From positions 4,552,763-4,616,762 of the forward strand of contig NZ_UIGI01000001.1 of assembly GCF_900446255.1 (NCBI RefSeq): a stretch of DNA of 64,000 nucleotides. The letters are read 5' to 3'. Of the stretch, positions 36,974-47,722 are shown in pieces. The translations under genes and the position numbers were made by a program. This stretch comes from Buttiauxella agrestis. Lineage in GTDB: Bacteria; Pseudomonadota; Gammaproteobacteria; Enterobacterales; Enterobacteriaceae. Below the pieces are notes generated by a model. That model was not told the origin of the DNA and did not search any database. It saw nothing but the letters and a program-made list of their open reading frames with translations. Each line of letters opens with the position of its first letter. Position 1 is the first letter of the stretch.

Positions 36974-38932
36974 ATGAGCCAAATACATAAACACGCCATT
37001 CCCGCAAATATTGCGGACAACTGCCTGATAAACCCGGAGCAATACCAATCCATGTACCAACATTCGGTACATGATCCAGACGCATTTTGGGGCGAACAAG
37101 GGAAGATCCTCGATTGGATCAAGCCTTACCAGAAGGTGAAAAACACCTCTTTCGCCCCTGGAAACGTCTCTATCAAGTGGTATGAAGACGGCACGCTGAA
37201 TCTCGCCGCCAACTGCCTGGACCGACACCTGAAAGAACGCGGCGATCAAACCGCCATCATCTGGGAAGGCGACGACGCCACTCAGAGCAAAACCATTACC
37301 TACCGTGAACTGCATCGTGAAGTGTGCCGTTTCGCCAATACTCTGGTGGAACTGGGCATCAAGAAAGGCGATGTGGTGGCGATTTATATGCCGATGGTGC
37401 CGGAAGCCGCCGTGGCGATGCTGGCCTGCGCACGCATTGGCGCGGTGCATTCTGTGATATTCGGTGGCTTCTCACCGGAAGCCGTTGCCGGGCGCATCAT
37501 CGACTCCAGCTCTAAACTGGTGATTACCGCCGACGAAGGCATTCGTGCCGGGCGCTCCATTCCGCTGAAGAAAAACGTCGATGACGCGCTCAAAAACCCT
37601 GGCGTTAAAACTGTCGAACACGTTGTCGTGCTTAAACGTACCGGCGCTAATATCGAATGGCACGAAGGCCGTGACCTGTGGTGGAACGAACTGGTTGAGA
37701 AAGCCAGCGCTCATCACCAGCCCGTCGAAGTGAACGCCGAAGATCCACTGTTCATCCTTTACACCTCCGGTTCAACCGGCAAGCCAAAAGGCGTGCTGCA
37801 CACCACCGGCGGGTATCTGGTTTATGCCGCAACCACCTTTAAATATGTCTTCGATTACCATCCGGGCGACGTGTACTGGTGCACCGCCGATGTGGGCTGG
37901 GTCACAGGACACAGCTACCTGCTCTACGGCCCGCTGGCGTGTGGCGCGATCACCCTGATGTTCGAGGGCGTGCCAAACTGGCCTGCACCAAACCGCATGG
38001 CGCAAGTTGTTGATAAGCATAAGGTGAATATTCTCTACACCGCGCCAACCGCGATTCGTGCGCTGATGGCCGAAGGTGATAAAGCCGTTGAAAACACCGA
38101 CCGTTCGTCGCTGCGTATTCTGGGTTCGGTTGGCGAGCCTATCAACCCGGAAGCATGGGAATGGTACTGGAAGAAAATCGGTAACGAGAAATGCCCGGTG
38201 GTGGACACCTGGTGGCAGACCGAAACCGGTGGTTTCATGATCACCCCCATTCCAGGCGCGACCGAGCTGAAAGCCGGTTCCGCCACGCGTCCGTTCTTCG
38301 GCGTGCAGCCTGCACTGGTGGATAACGAAGGCAACCCGCAACAAGGGGCGACCGAAGGTAATCTGGTGATCACCGATTCATGGCCGGGCCAGGCGCGCAC
38401 GCTGTTTGGCGACCACGAACGTTTCGAGCAGACCTATTTCTCGACCTTCAAAAATATGTATTTCAGCGGTGACGGCGCACGCCGTGACGAAGACGGTTAC
38501 TACTGGATTACCGGGCGTGTGGATGACGTGCTGAACGTGTCCGGCCACCGTCTGGGTACCGCAGAAATCGAGTCGGCACTGGTGTCGCACCCGAAAGTCG
38601 CCGAGGCGGCTGTGGTCGGCATTCCGCATAACATTAAAGGCCAGGCGATTTACGCGTACGTGACGCTCAATCACGGCGAAGAGCCAACGCCTGAGCTGTA
38701 TACCGAAGTGCGCAACTGGGTGCGTAAAGAGATTGGCCCGCTTGCCACGCCGGATATTTTGCACTGGACAGATTCACTACCAAAAACCCGCTCCGGCAAA
38801 ATTATGCGTCGCATTTTGCGCAAAATTGCCGCCGGGGATACCAGTAACTTTGGTGATACTTCAACGCTTGCCGATCCGGGCGTTGTTGAGAAGTTACTGG
38901 AAGAAAAACAATCTATTACCATGCCTTCGTAA
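36974..38932 (+). CDS. acs: Acetyl-CoA synthetase
   Basis: 652 aa, same length and near-identical to E. coli Acs across the alignment I can make by eye. It converts acetate, ATP and CoA to acetyl-CoA via acetyl-AMP in the cytosol, scavenging low acetate. Visible motifs: the adenylate-forming P-loop [11 protein letters not shown], the WWQTETGG core, and the C-terminal [11 protein letters not shown] with the lysine that is reversibly acetylated. GGAG lies at 36961-36964. Upstream (36817-36973) is AT-rich promoter DNA with a TGTGA half-site at about 36935 that could bind CRP, as in E. coli. It heads acs-yjcH-actP. In E. coli nrf genes lie between acs and fdhF; here they are absent. Confidence 0.97.
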   Translation: MSQIHKHAIPANIADNCLINPEQYQSMYQHSVHDPDAFWGEQGKILDWIKPYQKVKNTSFAPGNVSIKWYEDGTLNLAANCLDRHLKERGDQTAIIWEGDDATQSKTITYRELHREVCRFANTLVELGIKKGDVVAIYMPMVPEAAVAMLACARIGAVHSVIFGGFSPEAVAGRIIDSSSKLVITADEGIRAGRSIPLKKNVDDALKNPGVKTVEHVVVLKRTGANIEWHEGRDLWWNELVEKASAHHQPVEVNAEDPLFILYTSGSTGKPKGVLHTTGGYLVYAATTFKYVFDYHPGDVYWCTADVGWVTGHSYLLYGPLACGAITLMFEGVPNWPAPNRMAQVVDKHKVNILYTAPTAIRALMAEGDKAVENTDRSSLRILGSVGEPINPEAWEWYWKKIGNEKCPVVDTWWQTETGGFMITPIPGATELKAGSATRPFFGVQPALVDNEGNPQQGATEGNLVITDSWPGQARTLFGDHERFEQTYFSTFKNMYFSGDGARRDEDGYYWITGRVDDVLNVSGHRLGTAEIESALVSHPKVAEAAVVGIPHNIKGQAIYAYVTLNHGEEPTPELYTEVRNWVRKEIGPLATPDILHWTDSLPKTRSGKIMRRILRKIAAGDTSNFGDTSTLADPGVVEKLLEEKQSITMPS

Positions 38933-38972
38933 TCATTCTTGATATGCTCTGCCCTCTCACTTTCTGTTGTAG

Positions 38973-39035
38973 GGCGGATAAGTGCAACGTCATCCGCCAC
39001 CGTTTTTAAGGTGGATGATGCTTCGCTTATCCCCC
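38973..39035. repeat. REP-like palindrome pair between acs and yjcH
   Basis: Element at 38973-38998 has arms GGCGGAT/ATCCGCC. Element at 39010-39035 has a GGTGGAT arm and a partly mismatched ATCCCCC arm. They are the same two families as the pairs at 18479 and 48614, in the acs-yjcH gap inside the operon. Confidence 0.8.
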
Positions 39036-39099
39036 CTACGCCGTTTCAGCCGGTATGAGGGAATTATAAAAAATCAACCATACCTGTGGAGACTGTGTG

Positions 39100-39414
39100 A
39101 TGAATGAATCCATTTATCAACGGATAGAAGACAGTGCGCATTTCAGGGAGTTAGTCGCTAAACGGCAACGGTTTGCCACCATTTTGTCCATCATCATGCT
39201 GGTGATTTATGTCAGTTTTATCCTGCTGATTGCCTTTGCCCCCGGCTGGTTGGGTACACCTTTGCACGAAGGCACCACCGTCACACGCGGCATTCCGATT
39301 GGTGTCGGCGTGATTCTGATTTCATTCTTCCTGACGGCCGTCTACGTCTGGCGGGCGAACGGTGAATTTGACCGTCTGAATAATGCAGTGGTTCGCGAGG
39401 TGAAGGTATCATGA
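39100..39414 (+). CDS. yjcH: DUF485 inner-membrane protein YjcH
   Basis: 104 aa from ATG 39100 (GGAG at 39088-39091; a GTG one codon upstream is less likely), as in E. coli YjcH. Two membrane helices (about 25-48 and 60-83) and the conserved [14 protein letters not shown] and [17 protein letters not shown] segments mark the DUF485 family. It is co-transcribed between acs and actP, and the last 4 bp overlap actP (ATGA), so translation is coupled. Its function is not established; conservation of this order suggests a role with the acetate symporter. Confidence 0.95.
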   Translation: MNESIYQRIEDSAHFRELVAKRQRFATILSIIMLVIYVSFILLIAFAPGWLGTPLHEGTTVTRGIPIGVGVILISFFLTAVYVWRANGEFDRLNNAVVREVKVS

Positions 39415-41069
39415 AACGTCTTCTCGGCCTTGCTGCCGCACCGCTGTTAAGCCTGCCAGCCTCTGCGTTTGCCGCGGATGCCATTACGGGGGCTGTGCAA
39501 CGCCAGCCGACCAACTGGCAGGCGATTATCATGTTTATCGTGTTTGTCGCATTCACCCTGGGCATCACTTATTGGGCGTCGAAACGCACCCGTACCCGTA
39601 GCGATTATTACACTGCGGGCGGCAATATTACCGGCTTCCAGAATGGCCTGGCGATTGCGGGCGACTATATGTCTGCCGCATCGTTCCTCGGCATTTCAGC
39701 GCTGGTATTTACCTCCGGCTATGACGGCCTGATTTACTCCCTGGGCTTCCTGGTCGGCTGGCCAATTATCCTGTTCCTGATTGCCGAACGCTTACGAAAC
39801 CTCGGCAAATACACCTTTGCCGACGTCGCCTCTTATCGCTTAAAACAGGGGCCAATCCGTATTCTTTCGGCCTGCGGTTCTCTGGTGGTTGTCGCCCTGT
39901 ATCTGATTGCTCAGATGGTTGGCGCAGGCAAACTTATCGAGCTGCTGTTTGGCCTGAACTACCATGTCGCGGTAGTGCTGGTCGGCGTGTTGATGGTGAT
40001 GTACGTCCTGTTCGGCGGCATGTTAGCCACCACCTGGGTGCAAATCATCAAAGCCGTATTGCTGCTGTTCGGCGCAAGTTTCATGGCCTTTATGGTGATG
40101 AAACACGTCGGTTTTAGCTTCAACAATTTGTTCGCCGAAGCGATTGCCGTGCATCCGAAAGGGGTGGCGATCATGAGCCCTGGCGGATTGGTAAAAGACC
40201 CGATATCCGCCCTGTCGTTGGGGTTAGGATTGATGTTTGGTACGGCGGGCTTGCCGCACATTCTAATGCGTTTCTTCACGGTCAGCGATGCTCGCGAAGC
40301 GCGTAAAAGCGTGCTCTACGCTACCGGTTTCATGGGTTATTTCTACATCCTGACCTTTATCATCGGCTTTGGTGCCATCATGTTGGTCGGTGCAAACCCA
40401 GCCTTTAAAGACGCCGCAGGGGCGTTGATTGGCGGCAACAACATGGCGGCGGTTCACCTCGCGGATGCGGTTGGCGGCAGCTTGTTCTTAGGCTTTATCT
40501 CGGCGGTTGCCTTCGCCACCATCCTTGCGGTGGTTGCCGGTTTAACGCTGGCGGGCGCGTCTGCGGTTTCGCACGACCTTTACGCCAACGTGTTCCGCAA
40601 AGGGGCTTCTGAACGTGACGAGCTGAGAGTGTCCAAAATCACCGTTCTGGTGCTGGGCGTGGTGGCTATCTTGCTGGGTATTTTGTTCGAGAAACAGAAC
40701 ATCGCCTTCATGGTCGGCCTGGCGTTCTCGATTGCGGCGAGCTGTAACTTCCCGATCATTCTGCTCTCCATGTACTGGTCGAAACTGACCACGCGTGGCG
40801 CGATGATCGGCGGCTGGCTGGGCCTGATTACGGCGGTGCTGCTGATGATCCTCGGCCCAACGGTTTGGGTGCAGGTGCTGGGCCACGCAACGGCAATCTT
40901 CCCGTACGAATACCCGGCGCTGTTCTCGATTCTGGTGGCGTTCGTCGGTATCTGGGTGTTCTCTGCGACGGATAACAGCCCGGAAGGCAATCTCGAACGT
41001 GAGAAATTCCGTGCTCAGTTCATCCGTTCCCAGACCGGGATCGGCATTGAACAAGGTCGTGCGCATTAA
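39411..41069 (+). CDS. actP: Acetate/glycolate:cation symporter ActP
   Basis: 552 aa, close to the 549 of E. coli ActP. A cleavable N-terminal signal (ending PASAFA) is followed by about 13 transmembrane helices of the SSS family; typical segments are [16 protein letters not shown] and [22 protein letters not shown]. It imports acetate (and glycolate) with Na+ or H+, feeding Acs encoded two genes upstream. Translation is coupled to yjcH by a 4-bp overlap. A hairpin follows at 41084-41105. Confidence 0.96.
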   Translation: MKRLLGLAAAPLLSLPASAFAADAITGAVQRQPTNWQAIIMFIVFVAFTLGITYWASKRTRTRSDYYTAGGNITGFQNGLAIAGDYMSAASFLGISALVFTSGYDGLIYSLGFLVGWPIILFLIAERLRNLGKYTFADVASYRLKQGPIRILSACGSLVVVALYLIAQMVGAGKLIELLFGLNYHVAVVLVGVLMVMYVLFGGMLATTWVQIIKAVLLLFGASFMAFMVMKHVGFSFNNLFAEAIAVHPKGVAIMSPGGLVKDPISALSLGLGLMFGTAGLPHILMRFFTVSDAREARKSVLYATGFMGYFYILTFIIGFGAIMLVGANPAFKDAAGALIGGNNMAAVHLADAVGGSLFLGFISAVAFATILAVVAGLTLAGASAVSHDLYANVFRKGASERDELRVSKITVLVLGVVAILLGILFEKQNIAFMVGLAFSIAASCNFPIILLSMYWSKLTTRGAMIGGWLGLITAVLLMILGPTVWVQVLGHATAIFPYEYPALFSILVAFVGIWVFSATDNSPEGNLEREKFRAQFIRSQTGIGIEQGRAH

Positions 41070-41083
41070 TTAGCATTAACTCT

Positions 41084-41105
41084 CCCCGGTTCGTTCGAGC
41101 CGGGG
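41084..41105 (+). terminator. Probable terminator of acs-yjcH-actP
   Basis: CCCCGGTTCG / CGAGCCGGGG stem (one G-T pair) followed by ATCACATTTTC; the T-run is short and displaced, so termination may be partial. Confidence 0.65.
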
Positions 41106-41203
41106 ATCACATTTTCGCCTTTCCAGCATTTCAATCCCGCTCCAGAGGGCTACAGTAGCTCATAAATGAAACAATGTTTTATTTAATAACTGGCGAGGAA
41201 TGG

Positions 41204-42496
41204 ATGAAAAAGTATGCCCTGGTAGGAACCGGCGGACGTGCCGGGTTATATATCGAAGCGATTAGCGGTCAATGGAAAGATAACGCCCAACTGGTCGCTT
41301 TTTGCGACACCAACCAGACGCGAATGAATTATGCCAATACGCTTTTGAGTCAGGCGGGTGCCGCTCCGGCATCAACCTGGAAAGCGGCAGATTTCGACAC
41401 CATGATTCATGAAACGCGCCCGGATATTGTCATCGTCACCACCATGGACCGCACGCACGACGAGTACATTGTGCGGGCGCTGCATGCTGGTTGCGATGTG
41501 ATTACCGAAAAACCGATGACCATTGATGAAAAGCGTGCGCTGCGCATTCTCGATGCCATCGAAGAAACGGGTCGTCAGGTGCGTGTCGCCTTTAATTATC
41601 GTTACGCGCCACATCACAGCAAAATCCGTGAATTGCTGATGAACGACACCATTGGCGAGGTGTTTTCAGTGCATTTCGAATGGTTGCTCAATACCGAGCA
41701 CGGCGCGGATTATTTCCGTCGCTGGCACCGCGAGAAACGCAACAGCGGCGGCCTGCTGGTGCATAAATCCACCCACCATTTCGACCTGATGAACTTCTGG
41801 CTGGGCAGTTATCCGGAACGCGTGTATGCGGAAGGTGGGCTGCGTTTTTATGGCAAAGAGAATGCCGAAAAGCGAGGGGTCTCGCAGTTTTACCCACGCG
41901 CTCACGGTTATGCCGCCGCAAAAGACGACCCGTTCGCGCTGCATATGGAAGACAACGAGCAGCTCAAAGCGCTGTATCTGGATGCGGAACACGAAGATAA
42001 CTATTACCGCGATCAGAGCGTTTTTAGCGACGGCATCACTATCGAAGATACGCTATCGGTGCTGGTGAAATACCAAAACCAGGTGCAGATGACTTACTCG
42101 CTGAATGCGTATTTGCCGTGGGAAGGGCTGAATGTGGTGTTCAATGGGAGCCGTGGGCGGCTTGAAATGAAACTGGTGGAAATGTCGTACGTGAATGCCG
42201 GTGGCGACCGCGAAAACGAAGGTAGCCTGGAAAGCTGCGATATCACCGTGTTCCCGATGTTTGCCGCACCATATAAAGCCGATTTCAATATGGGTGCAGG
42301 CGGCCATGGCGGAGGCGATAACGCAATGCTGGCTGATTTATTTGGCGAGCCGGGCAACGACCCGCTGAAGCGAGCCGCCGATCACCGCGCCGGAGCGATG
42401 TCGATTCTGACCGGAATCGCCGGGAATATTTCGATGCAGCAGCAACGCCCGGTGCAGTTTAAGGAGTTTGAACTGGTGTCGCGGTTAAAAAAGTAA
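41204..42496 (+). CDS. Gfo/Idh/MocA-family oxidoreductase
   Basis: 430 aa from ATG 41204, with GAGGA at 41195-41199; the frame is open 30 bp further but without a binding site. The N-terminal Rossmann fold binds NAD(P) through ALVGTGGRAGLY, and the family motif EKPMT with the catalytic Lys follows (VITEKPMTIDEKRA). The C-terminal half has a THHFDLMNFWLG motif with the catalytic-type His/Asp, and a glycine-rich segment GAGGHGGGDN near residue 370. The family oxidises or reduces sugars, inositols and sugar derivatives; no substrate can be named. It stands alone between actP and the convergent lrgB, whose stop abuts its own. Confidence 0.85.
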   Translation: MKKYALVGTGGRAGLYIEAISGQWKDNAQLVAFCDTNQTRMNYANTLLSQAGAAPASTWKAADFDTMIHETRPDIVIVTTMDRTHDEYIVRALHAGCDVITEKPMTIDEKRALRILDAIEETGRQVRVAFNYRYAPHHSKIRELLMNDTIGEVFSVHFEWLLNTEHGADYFRRWHREKRNSGGLLVHKSTHHFDLMNFWLGSYPERVYAEGGLRFYGKENAEKRGVSQFYPRAHGYAAAKDDPFALHMEDNEQLKALYLDAEHEDNYYRDQSVFSDGITIEDTLSVLVKYQNQVQMTYSLNAYLPWEGLNVVFNGSRGRLEMKLVEMSYVNAGGDRENEGSLESCDITVFPMFAAPYKADFNMGAGGHGGGDNAMLADLFGEPGNDPLKRAADHRAGAMSILTGIAGNISMQQQRPVQFKEFELVSRLKK

Positions 42497-43189
42497 TCAA
42501 AACATGAGCCAACCCACCAATGGTGCAATCAACACCATGACTACGCCGGAAAACATCATCACCAGACTGGCGACCACACCTTCCTGCGGGCCAAGCTCGT
42601 AGGATCGTGCAGTGCCTGCACCGTGCGAAGCGGCACCAAAACCCGCGCCTTTCGCCATTCCTTCACGGATAGCGAGGCGCAAGAACAGCACATCGCCCAC
42701 CGCCATGCCAAATACCCCTGTCACGACGACAAATAACGCCACCAGCTCAGGTTGCCCGCCGAGCGGTTTGGCCGCTGCGAGCGCAAATGGCGTGGTAATA
42801 GAACGCACCGCCAGGCTGCGCTGAATTTCATCGGACAAGGTAAACAAACGTGCTAACCAAACCGAGCTGGTGACTGCCACCACCGTCGCCGTCATAACCC
42901 CTGCGGAGAGTGACATCCAGTGGCGTTTAATCACATTCAGGTTGTCATACACCGGCACCGCAAAGGCGATGGTCGCTGGGCCAAGTAACCACAGCAGCCA
43001 GTGCGCTTCGCCCATATAATTTTGATAAGAGATATGGCCAAATATCAGTATCACCACCAGCAGAAGTGGCGTTAACACCAGCGGCATTAACGGTAATTTG
43101 CGAAAGCGGCGATAGAGTTTTTTATTGGCAAAATACAGGCCGAGCGTGACGACCAGACAGAGAATGCTTAACTGAAAATTACTCACCAC
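42497..43189 (-). CDS. LrgB/CidB-family membrane protein
   Basis: 230 aa from tandem GTG codons at 43189/43186, overlapping the end of the lrgA-like gene, which suggests coupled translation. Several hydrophobic helices and the family motifs SITTPFALAAAKPLGG and GAASHGAGTARSYELG identify LrgB/CidB (E. coli YohK). Partners of LrgA/CidA, these proteins have been linked to holin-like control of murein hydrolases in Gram-positives and to pyruvate or small-molecule transport; function in enterobacteria is uncertain. Its stop is back-to-back with the oxidoreductase stop. Confidence 0.85.
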   Translation of the reverse strand: MVSNFQLSILCLVVTLGLYFANKKLYRRFRKLPLMPLVLTPLLLVVILIFGHISYQNYMGEAHWLLWLLGPATIAFAVPVYDNLNVIKRHWMSLSAGVMTATVVAVTSSVWLARLFTLSDEIQRSLAVRSITTPFALAAAKPLGGQPELVALFVVVTGVFGMAVGDVLFLRLAIREGMAKGAGFGAASHGAGTARSYELGPQEGVVASLVMMFSGVVMVLIAPLVGWLMF

Positions 43190-43604
43190 TTGCCTGCCTG
43201 CGGGCAATACGCGCCAGTTCGTAACGGTAGACTTTTTCCACCACCAGGGCGGTGGTGCTCAGTACCAGCAAGGTACTAATGGCGATAACCAGGAAGATAC
43301 GCCAGCCATCGACCATCAGTAATTCGGCGTAATTCACCACCGCAACCACGGCAGGCACGAAGAACAGCAGCATCTCTGCCAGTAACCAGCGGGAACCGGC
43401 TCGCACCCATTTTAGTGGCACCACGCGGCAAACAATCAGCGCCAGTAACAGCAGCATTCCGACCAGGTTTGCAGGCAGCGGCAAGTGCCACCAGTCAACC
43501 AGCTGCTGGGCGAAAATAAATAACCCTACATATAGCGCAACTTGTACCGGCACCTGAATGCGGCGAAAAAGAACAGGCGTAAAACTACGTAACGCCACAG
43601 CCAT
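43179..43604 (-). CDS. LrgA/CidA-family holin-like protein
   Basis: 141 aa with GGAG 9 bp before the ATG. Four hydrophobic helices, with the family segment QQLVDWWHLPLPANLVGMLLL and AEMLLFFVPAVVAVVNY (E. coli YohJ-like). It is paired with the LrgB-type gene by a short overlap. A TATAAT box at 43636-43641 upstream gives the pair its own promoter within the 80-bp gap to wzc, so it does not depend on the wz genes. Confidence 0.85.
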   Translation of the reverse strand: MAVALRSFTPVLFRRIQVPVQVALYVGLFIFAQQLVDWWHLPLPANLVGMLLLLALIVCRVVPLKWVRAGSRWLLAEMLLFFVPAVVAVVNYAELLMVDGWRIFLVIAISTLLVLSTTALVVEKVYRYELARIARRQASGE

Positions 43605-43635
43605 CAGTTTTTACTCCGTAACACGATAGAGGTGC

Positions 43636-43641
43636 ATTATA
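43636..43641 (-). promoter_or_regulatory. Perfect -10 box (TATAAT) for lrgA-lrgB
   Basis: On the minus strand TATAAT lies 31 bp upstream of the lrgA start. The -35 is weak (TTATTT with an 18-bp spacer), consistent with dependence on an activator such as the LysR protein at 47723. Confidence 0.5.
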
Positions 43642-43684
43642 GAGGCGCTGTTACGCCAAAAATAATGAATAAAAAGCATTGTTA

Positions 43685-45838
43685 CTATAGTGATGTGGAA
43701 TACCTGGAGTATTTATAAGCTGAAGACTCACCGTTTTGCACACCGTTGAATACTGCCCGGTCCAGCTCAATACCACACTTTTTGAAGCGGTGGATTACGT
43801 TGCTCAACTCTTTCACGCTATTCGTTTTATAGCGCAGCACAAGCAATACAAAACCAACGTGTTCAGCAACTATCGCAGCATCGGTTATTGCCAGAATCGG
43901 AGGGGTATCAACTATCACATAGTCATACTGGAGCTGCGCCCATTGCAGCAGTTGAGCAAAAAGGTCGCTCCCTAAAAGCTCGGAAGATTGACCAGACACG
44001 CTGCCACGGGAGAGGATGTCCAGCCCCGCTCGAGCCGTAGGCTGGATTGCCTTCTCGAACATCAATGAGCCTTGCAAAATGTCACTCACCCCTTCTTTTT
44101 CCCGGACCCCAAGCAATTCATGCAATTTGCCGAGCCGTAAATCGGCATCAATTAATAAAATTGATTTTCCGGTGTCGGCCATAATCGCCGCCAGGTTACT
44201 GCTAATAAATGTTTTCCCCGCACCTGGGGTGGCACCAGAAATAAGAAGACTGTTCTTTCCCGCCTGTTTGAGTGCAATAAAAATAGACGTTCGTAAGCTG
44301 CGAAGGGATTCAATAGCCAGATCCTCCGGATGTTCCTGCGCAAGCCAGATATCCTGGCTGGTCTTTCCAGAAGTGAGCTTATGGCGCCGCTTACGTTGTG
44401 AGTATTCGCTAACAGGAATGGAAGCCAACACATCTACGCCGTGGCGTTCAATCATGTCTACATCTTCAAGCGTGCGACGGAACACATGAAGCGCCAGGCA
44501 ATAACCGCAGGACAGTATGCCCCCCAGAAGCGCACCTAAAACGACATTAAGCCCCTTATTGCTACCCGTGGGAATGGGATTGCTAACGGCTTCATCAATA
44601 ATTCTGATGCTGGCAACAGTGCTGGCACGGGTTATACCTAATTCATGCTGTTTGGACAGCAACTGCATATAAATTTCCTGCCCGGCTTCTATATCCCTTT
44701 TAATACTCAAAATCTCCTGCTGTTTTTTTGGCATGGCCGCAATGACCTGCGAGAGCGCATTTTTGTCTTGATTGAGTAATGCCTCTTTTTCCAGCAGAGC
44801 ACGATAAACCGGATGGTTGGAGGTATATTTTTTCGAAAGTTCAACCTTCGCCAGTTGCAACTCATTTTGCTGTGACTGAATAGCGACGGATGAGTCCAGT
44901 GCCGCCTTCACTTCCATAGGCAAATCAATAGAACCATTTTCTTCTTTAAAATTATGCAACTGCCTGTCAGCCTGATTCAGTTTTTCCTGCACACCGGGGA
45001 GAAGGCTGTTAACAAAATCAAGTTTTTTGGATGCCTCTTCCGCCTTTCGCTGCCGGTTATCCTCCATGAAATTCAGGCTGATACTATTGAGGATAGCGAT
45101 GATTTTTTGTTTATCTGGCCCAGAGAATGAAACATTGAGCAATCGACTGTCTTTATTAAGCTCCACGGCGGTAAGGCGTTTAAGCAACGCCTGTGTCACA
45201 GCATATCTTGAGTATTTAGTGAGGATAAACTTAGTCCCCTCTGGCGCATTCAATGCGGCAACATTTAGAGTAAAACCGTTTTGCTTCAGAGTTTGGTGAG
45301 TCTTTCCTGATACGACGCCTGATTCACCAGTATCAATCTGATAGCGGTCAGGGCCTAATACCGTGAGAGTCCATGGTTTGTCTTCGTTTTCAGTGGGTAC
45401 ATTGAAACTCGATACTGAAATGTCATGCGGGGATTCTTTTGTAAACGCTGAAAGCCATTGACCAATAAAAGGAAACTTCTTTTCCCGAACATCAATCTGC
45501 AACCCAAGTTTATCGATGGTTTGGTTAAGTACCCGGCGAGAGGTGAGGATGCCTATTTCGGTTGCCGAGGAAGTCGATTCATCAATCAATGGGTCCATCA
45601 ATTTACTAATAAGATTATTTTGCGTATTTTTTTCCAGTTGGACTAATACACTTGCGGTATAGAGTGGTTCTATATTCACGCTATATAAAAAAGCAAGGAG
45701 CGCGCAGAGTAGTGTCGTAATAATTATTTTATACTTATGCGCGAAAAGTGTTAATAAAATATCTACCAGGTCTATTTCTTCCGTGCCATTCAGCTGCGCG
45801 GGAAAATGTTCATTTGTTTTCATAGGTTGTCGTTCCAT
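43685..45838 (-). CDS. wzc: Polysaccharide co-polymerase / bacterial tyrosine kinase (Wzc type)
   Basis: 717 aa. Two membrane helices (about 37-57 and 430-452) flank a long periplasmic domain with coiled coil (Wzz domain). The cytoplasmic BY-kinase has Walker A GATPGAGKT (535-543), Walker A' ILLIDADLR (about 559-568) and Walker B VIVDTPP (about 641-647). The Tyr cluster at the C-terminus is short, only three Tyr (about 708, 710, 713) in YKYSRY. It controls polysaccharide chain length and export by cycles of autophosphorylation, reversed by Wzb. A second ATG at 45823 is possible. It is the last of wza-wzb-wzc and no glycosyltransferase follows. Codon usage is AT-richer than neighbours. Confidence 0.88.
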   Translation of the reverse strand: MERQPMKTNEHFPAQLNGTEEIDLVDILLTLFAHKYKIIITTLLCALLAFLYSVNIEPLYTASVLVQLEKNTQNNLISKLMDPLIDESTSSATEIGILTSRRVLNQTIDKLGLQIDVREKKFPFIGQWLSAFTKESPHDISVSSFNVPTENEDKPWTLTVLGPDRYQIDTGESGVVSGKTHQTLKQNGFTLNVAALNAPEGTKFILTKYSRYAVTQALLKRLTAVELNKDSRLLNVSFSGPDKQKIIAILNSISLNFMEDNRQRKAEEASKKLDFVNSLLPGVQEKLNQADRQLHNFKEENGSIDLPMEVKAALDSSVAIQSQQNELQLAKVELSKKYTSNHPVYRALLEKEALLNQDKNALSQVIAAMPKKQQEILSIKRDIEAGQEIYMQLLSKQHELGITRASTVASIRIIDEAVSNPIPTGSNKGLNVVLGALLGGILSCGYCLALHVFRRTLEDVDMIERHGVDVLASIPVSEYSQRKRRHKLTSGKTSQDIWLAQEHPEDLAIESLRSLRTSIFIALKQAGKNSLLISGATPGAGKTFISSNLAAIMADTGKSILLIDADLRLGKLHELLGVREKEGVSDILQGSLMFEKAIQPTARAGLDILSRGSVSGQSSELLGSDLFAQLLQWAQLQYDYVIVDTPPILAITDAAIVAEHVGFVLLVLRYKTNSVKELSNVIHRFKKCGIELDRAVFNGVQNGESSAYKYSRYSTSL

Positions 45839-45842
45839 CTAT

Positions 45843-46277
45843 TTAATCTTGTAAGGCTTGAGTCCATGTATTTGCAGCAGCAACCAGTCGTTGATAAACA
45901 AATCGATAGTATTCCTGGCTTTTTTTATAAGGATCAGGAATATCTTCCCGGCCATTCCAGTAAGTGAATAGATGGCATTTACCGCTGAGTTGCGGATATT
46001 GTTGAGAAATAATGCGAGCTTGTTTTTTTTCCATGACAAGAATGAGATCATGCTCAAGCCCCTGTTCAAGAGTAAATTTTTGCGAGCAATGATCAGCAAG
46101 CGCAATACCATTTTCCCTGGCAAGTTCCGCCATCGTGCTATCTGCTGGCATTCCTGGTGAGGCGATTAATCCCACAGAATGCACCGTGATATGCGGCAGA
46201 AAGCTGCAAAGTAACCGCTCGGCGACGGGCGAACGGCAAAGGTTTCCCATGCAGATAACCAAAATTGACGTGATCAC
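45843..46277 (-). CDS. wzb: Low-molecular-weight protein-tyrosine phosphatase (Wzb type)
   Basis: 144 aa. The P-loop ICMGNLCRSP near the N-terminus has the catalytic Cys and Arg (CxxxxCR), and the general-acid Asp is in DIPDPYKK. It dephosphorylates the tyrosine tail of the Wzc kinase encoded 4 bp downstream. The start directly follows the wza stop. Gene order wza-wzb-wzc is that of capsule and exopolysaccharide loci. Confidence 0.9.
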   Translation of the reverse strand: MITSILVICMGNLCRSPVAERLLCSFLPHITVHSVGLIASPGMPADSTMAELARENGIALADHCSQKFTLEQGLEHDLILVMEKKQARIISQQYPQLSGKCHLFTYWNGREDIPDPYKKSQEYYRFVYQRLVAAANTWTQALQD

Positions 46278-47423
46278 TTATTCATTCCAGCCGCGAATGA
46301 AACGCGTTGTTTCTGTAATATCTTTAATTCCGCTGATAGTCGGAATTAGCTGGCTGATCACGCGATTCCAGCGAGCAATGGGTGCGCTGGTAACATAGAC
46401 AATGTCGTAAGGTTCGAGTTGAAAGGCCGCGCCCATAACCAGAGCGCTAGCGTCTGAAGCATTCAGTTGATAAATCTTTGCTATTTTATTGTCAGATTGT
46501 TTATCACGCAGGGCGCGGATGATGAAAATACCCGTCGCATCAGAAGTTATTTGATTCACACCTTCCGCCCGACCCAGGGCTTCCGCGAGAGTCATACCAC
46601 TGCTATCCATTTTCAGCATGGTTTGTTTATTGACTTCACCCATCACAAAAACTTTCAATTCATCATTGCGGGGTACATAAAAAATATCACCTGCGAGAAG
46701 TAACCGATTTTGTGTCAGGTCGCCGGATTTAAGTAATGCTTTTAAAGAAATAATTTCTTTTTTGCCTGCCCGACTTAATACCGCATGATTCCAGTCAGCA
46801 AACTCTGTCAATCCTCCGGCTTTATTGAGAGCGTCAACAATCGTGAGAGGGACATTGGTTATCGCTTGCTGCCCTGAATTTGCGACTTCCCCAGTGATGT
46901 AAGCCTTTTGAGAGCGGAAATCTGCCACGCTTACATCAACCTGCGGGGATTCAATCCATGGTGCGAGTTTTTCCGTTAGTATTGTGCGTACATCCTCTAG
47001 TGTTTTTCCCGCAACATGAACCTTTCCCGCATAGGGATAAAATATAGTGCCATTAGCTTGCACCCAATTCCCAGTATCGCTCGCACTACGATATTGCCCG
47101 GCCGGGGTTGTGAGTTCAGGGTGATCCCAAACTGTCACCATCAGTATATCGCCCACGCCAATTCGGTAATGGTATTCTTGTAATAGTGCTTCAAGGGAAG
47201 GATTGGCTTGCGCCGTAACGCTGGGAACCAACAGCGAAGCGATAATCTTTGGTGAAATCGGATAAATGTCGACCAGTTCATTCACATCTACTGGGCTATT
47301 CTTATCGTTAACAATATTTTTATTGGAAACATTCAGATGAGTACCCGGCACCACGGTGCAACCGCCAATAAAAATAACCAGTGACAGGTTTATTATTTTT
47401 GAAAATATTATTTTTTTCATCAT
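46278..47423 (-). CDS. wza: Polysaccharide export outer-membrane lipoprotein (Wza type)
   Basis: About 381 aa from ATG 47423 (ATG 47420 and GTG 47429 are also possible). Signal peptide with lipobox IGGC (Cys22) and the Wza segments [20 protein letters not shown] and [13 protein letters not shown], followed by SLBB-type repeats ([34 protein letters not shown]). It forms the octameric outer-membrane channel for a polysaccharide, working with Wzc. Upstream, 47424-47722 is AT-rich with no JUMPStart/ops motif recognised. Confidence 0.9.
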   Translation of the reverse strand: MMKKIIFSKIINLSLVIFIGGCTVVPGTHLNVSNKNIVNDKNSPVDVNELVDIYPISPKIIASLLVPSVTAQANPSLEALLQEYHYRIGVGDILMVTVWDHPELTTPAGQYRSASDTGNWVQANGTIFYPYAGKVHVAGKTLEDVRTILTEKLAPWIESPQVDVSVADFRSQKAYITGEVANSGQQAITNVPLTIVDALNKAGGLTEFADWNHAVLSRAGKKEIISLKALLKSGDLTQNRLLLAGDIFYVPRNDELKVFVMGEVNKQTMLKMDSSGMTLAEALGRAEGVNQITSDATGIFIIRALRDKQSDNKIAKIYQLNASDASALVMGAAFQLEPYDIVYVTSAPIARWNRVISQLIPTISGIKDITETTRFIRGWNE

Positions 47424-47722
47424 GCTCACAAAAACAAAAGTAGTACGACAGTAACAAATGAACTGTCATTTTAATAAAAACCGACTTTCTTGATGCCTAA
47501 ATGAATAAATACATGCGGATTAAAAACCGAATAATATCCATAAAGCCCAGGTTGTCAACTTCGTGAAAATTAACGTTTTATTAAGAACTACTAACATCCT
47601 TGTGATGATAGCGATCGTTGTACTAAATTAAGAAAAAGTGAGGTTTTTATTTTTCATATTACTCTGCAAAAAATACAAAAAATGAATTAACATTACAGAA
47701 TACATAATCAACAGGAATAGTT

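Noticed and set aside
43685-47423. Complete capsule or colanic-acid locus
   Set aside because: Only wza, wzb and wzc are present; no glycosyltransferase, flippase or polymerase is adjacent.
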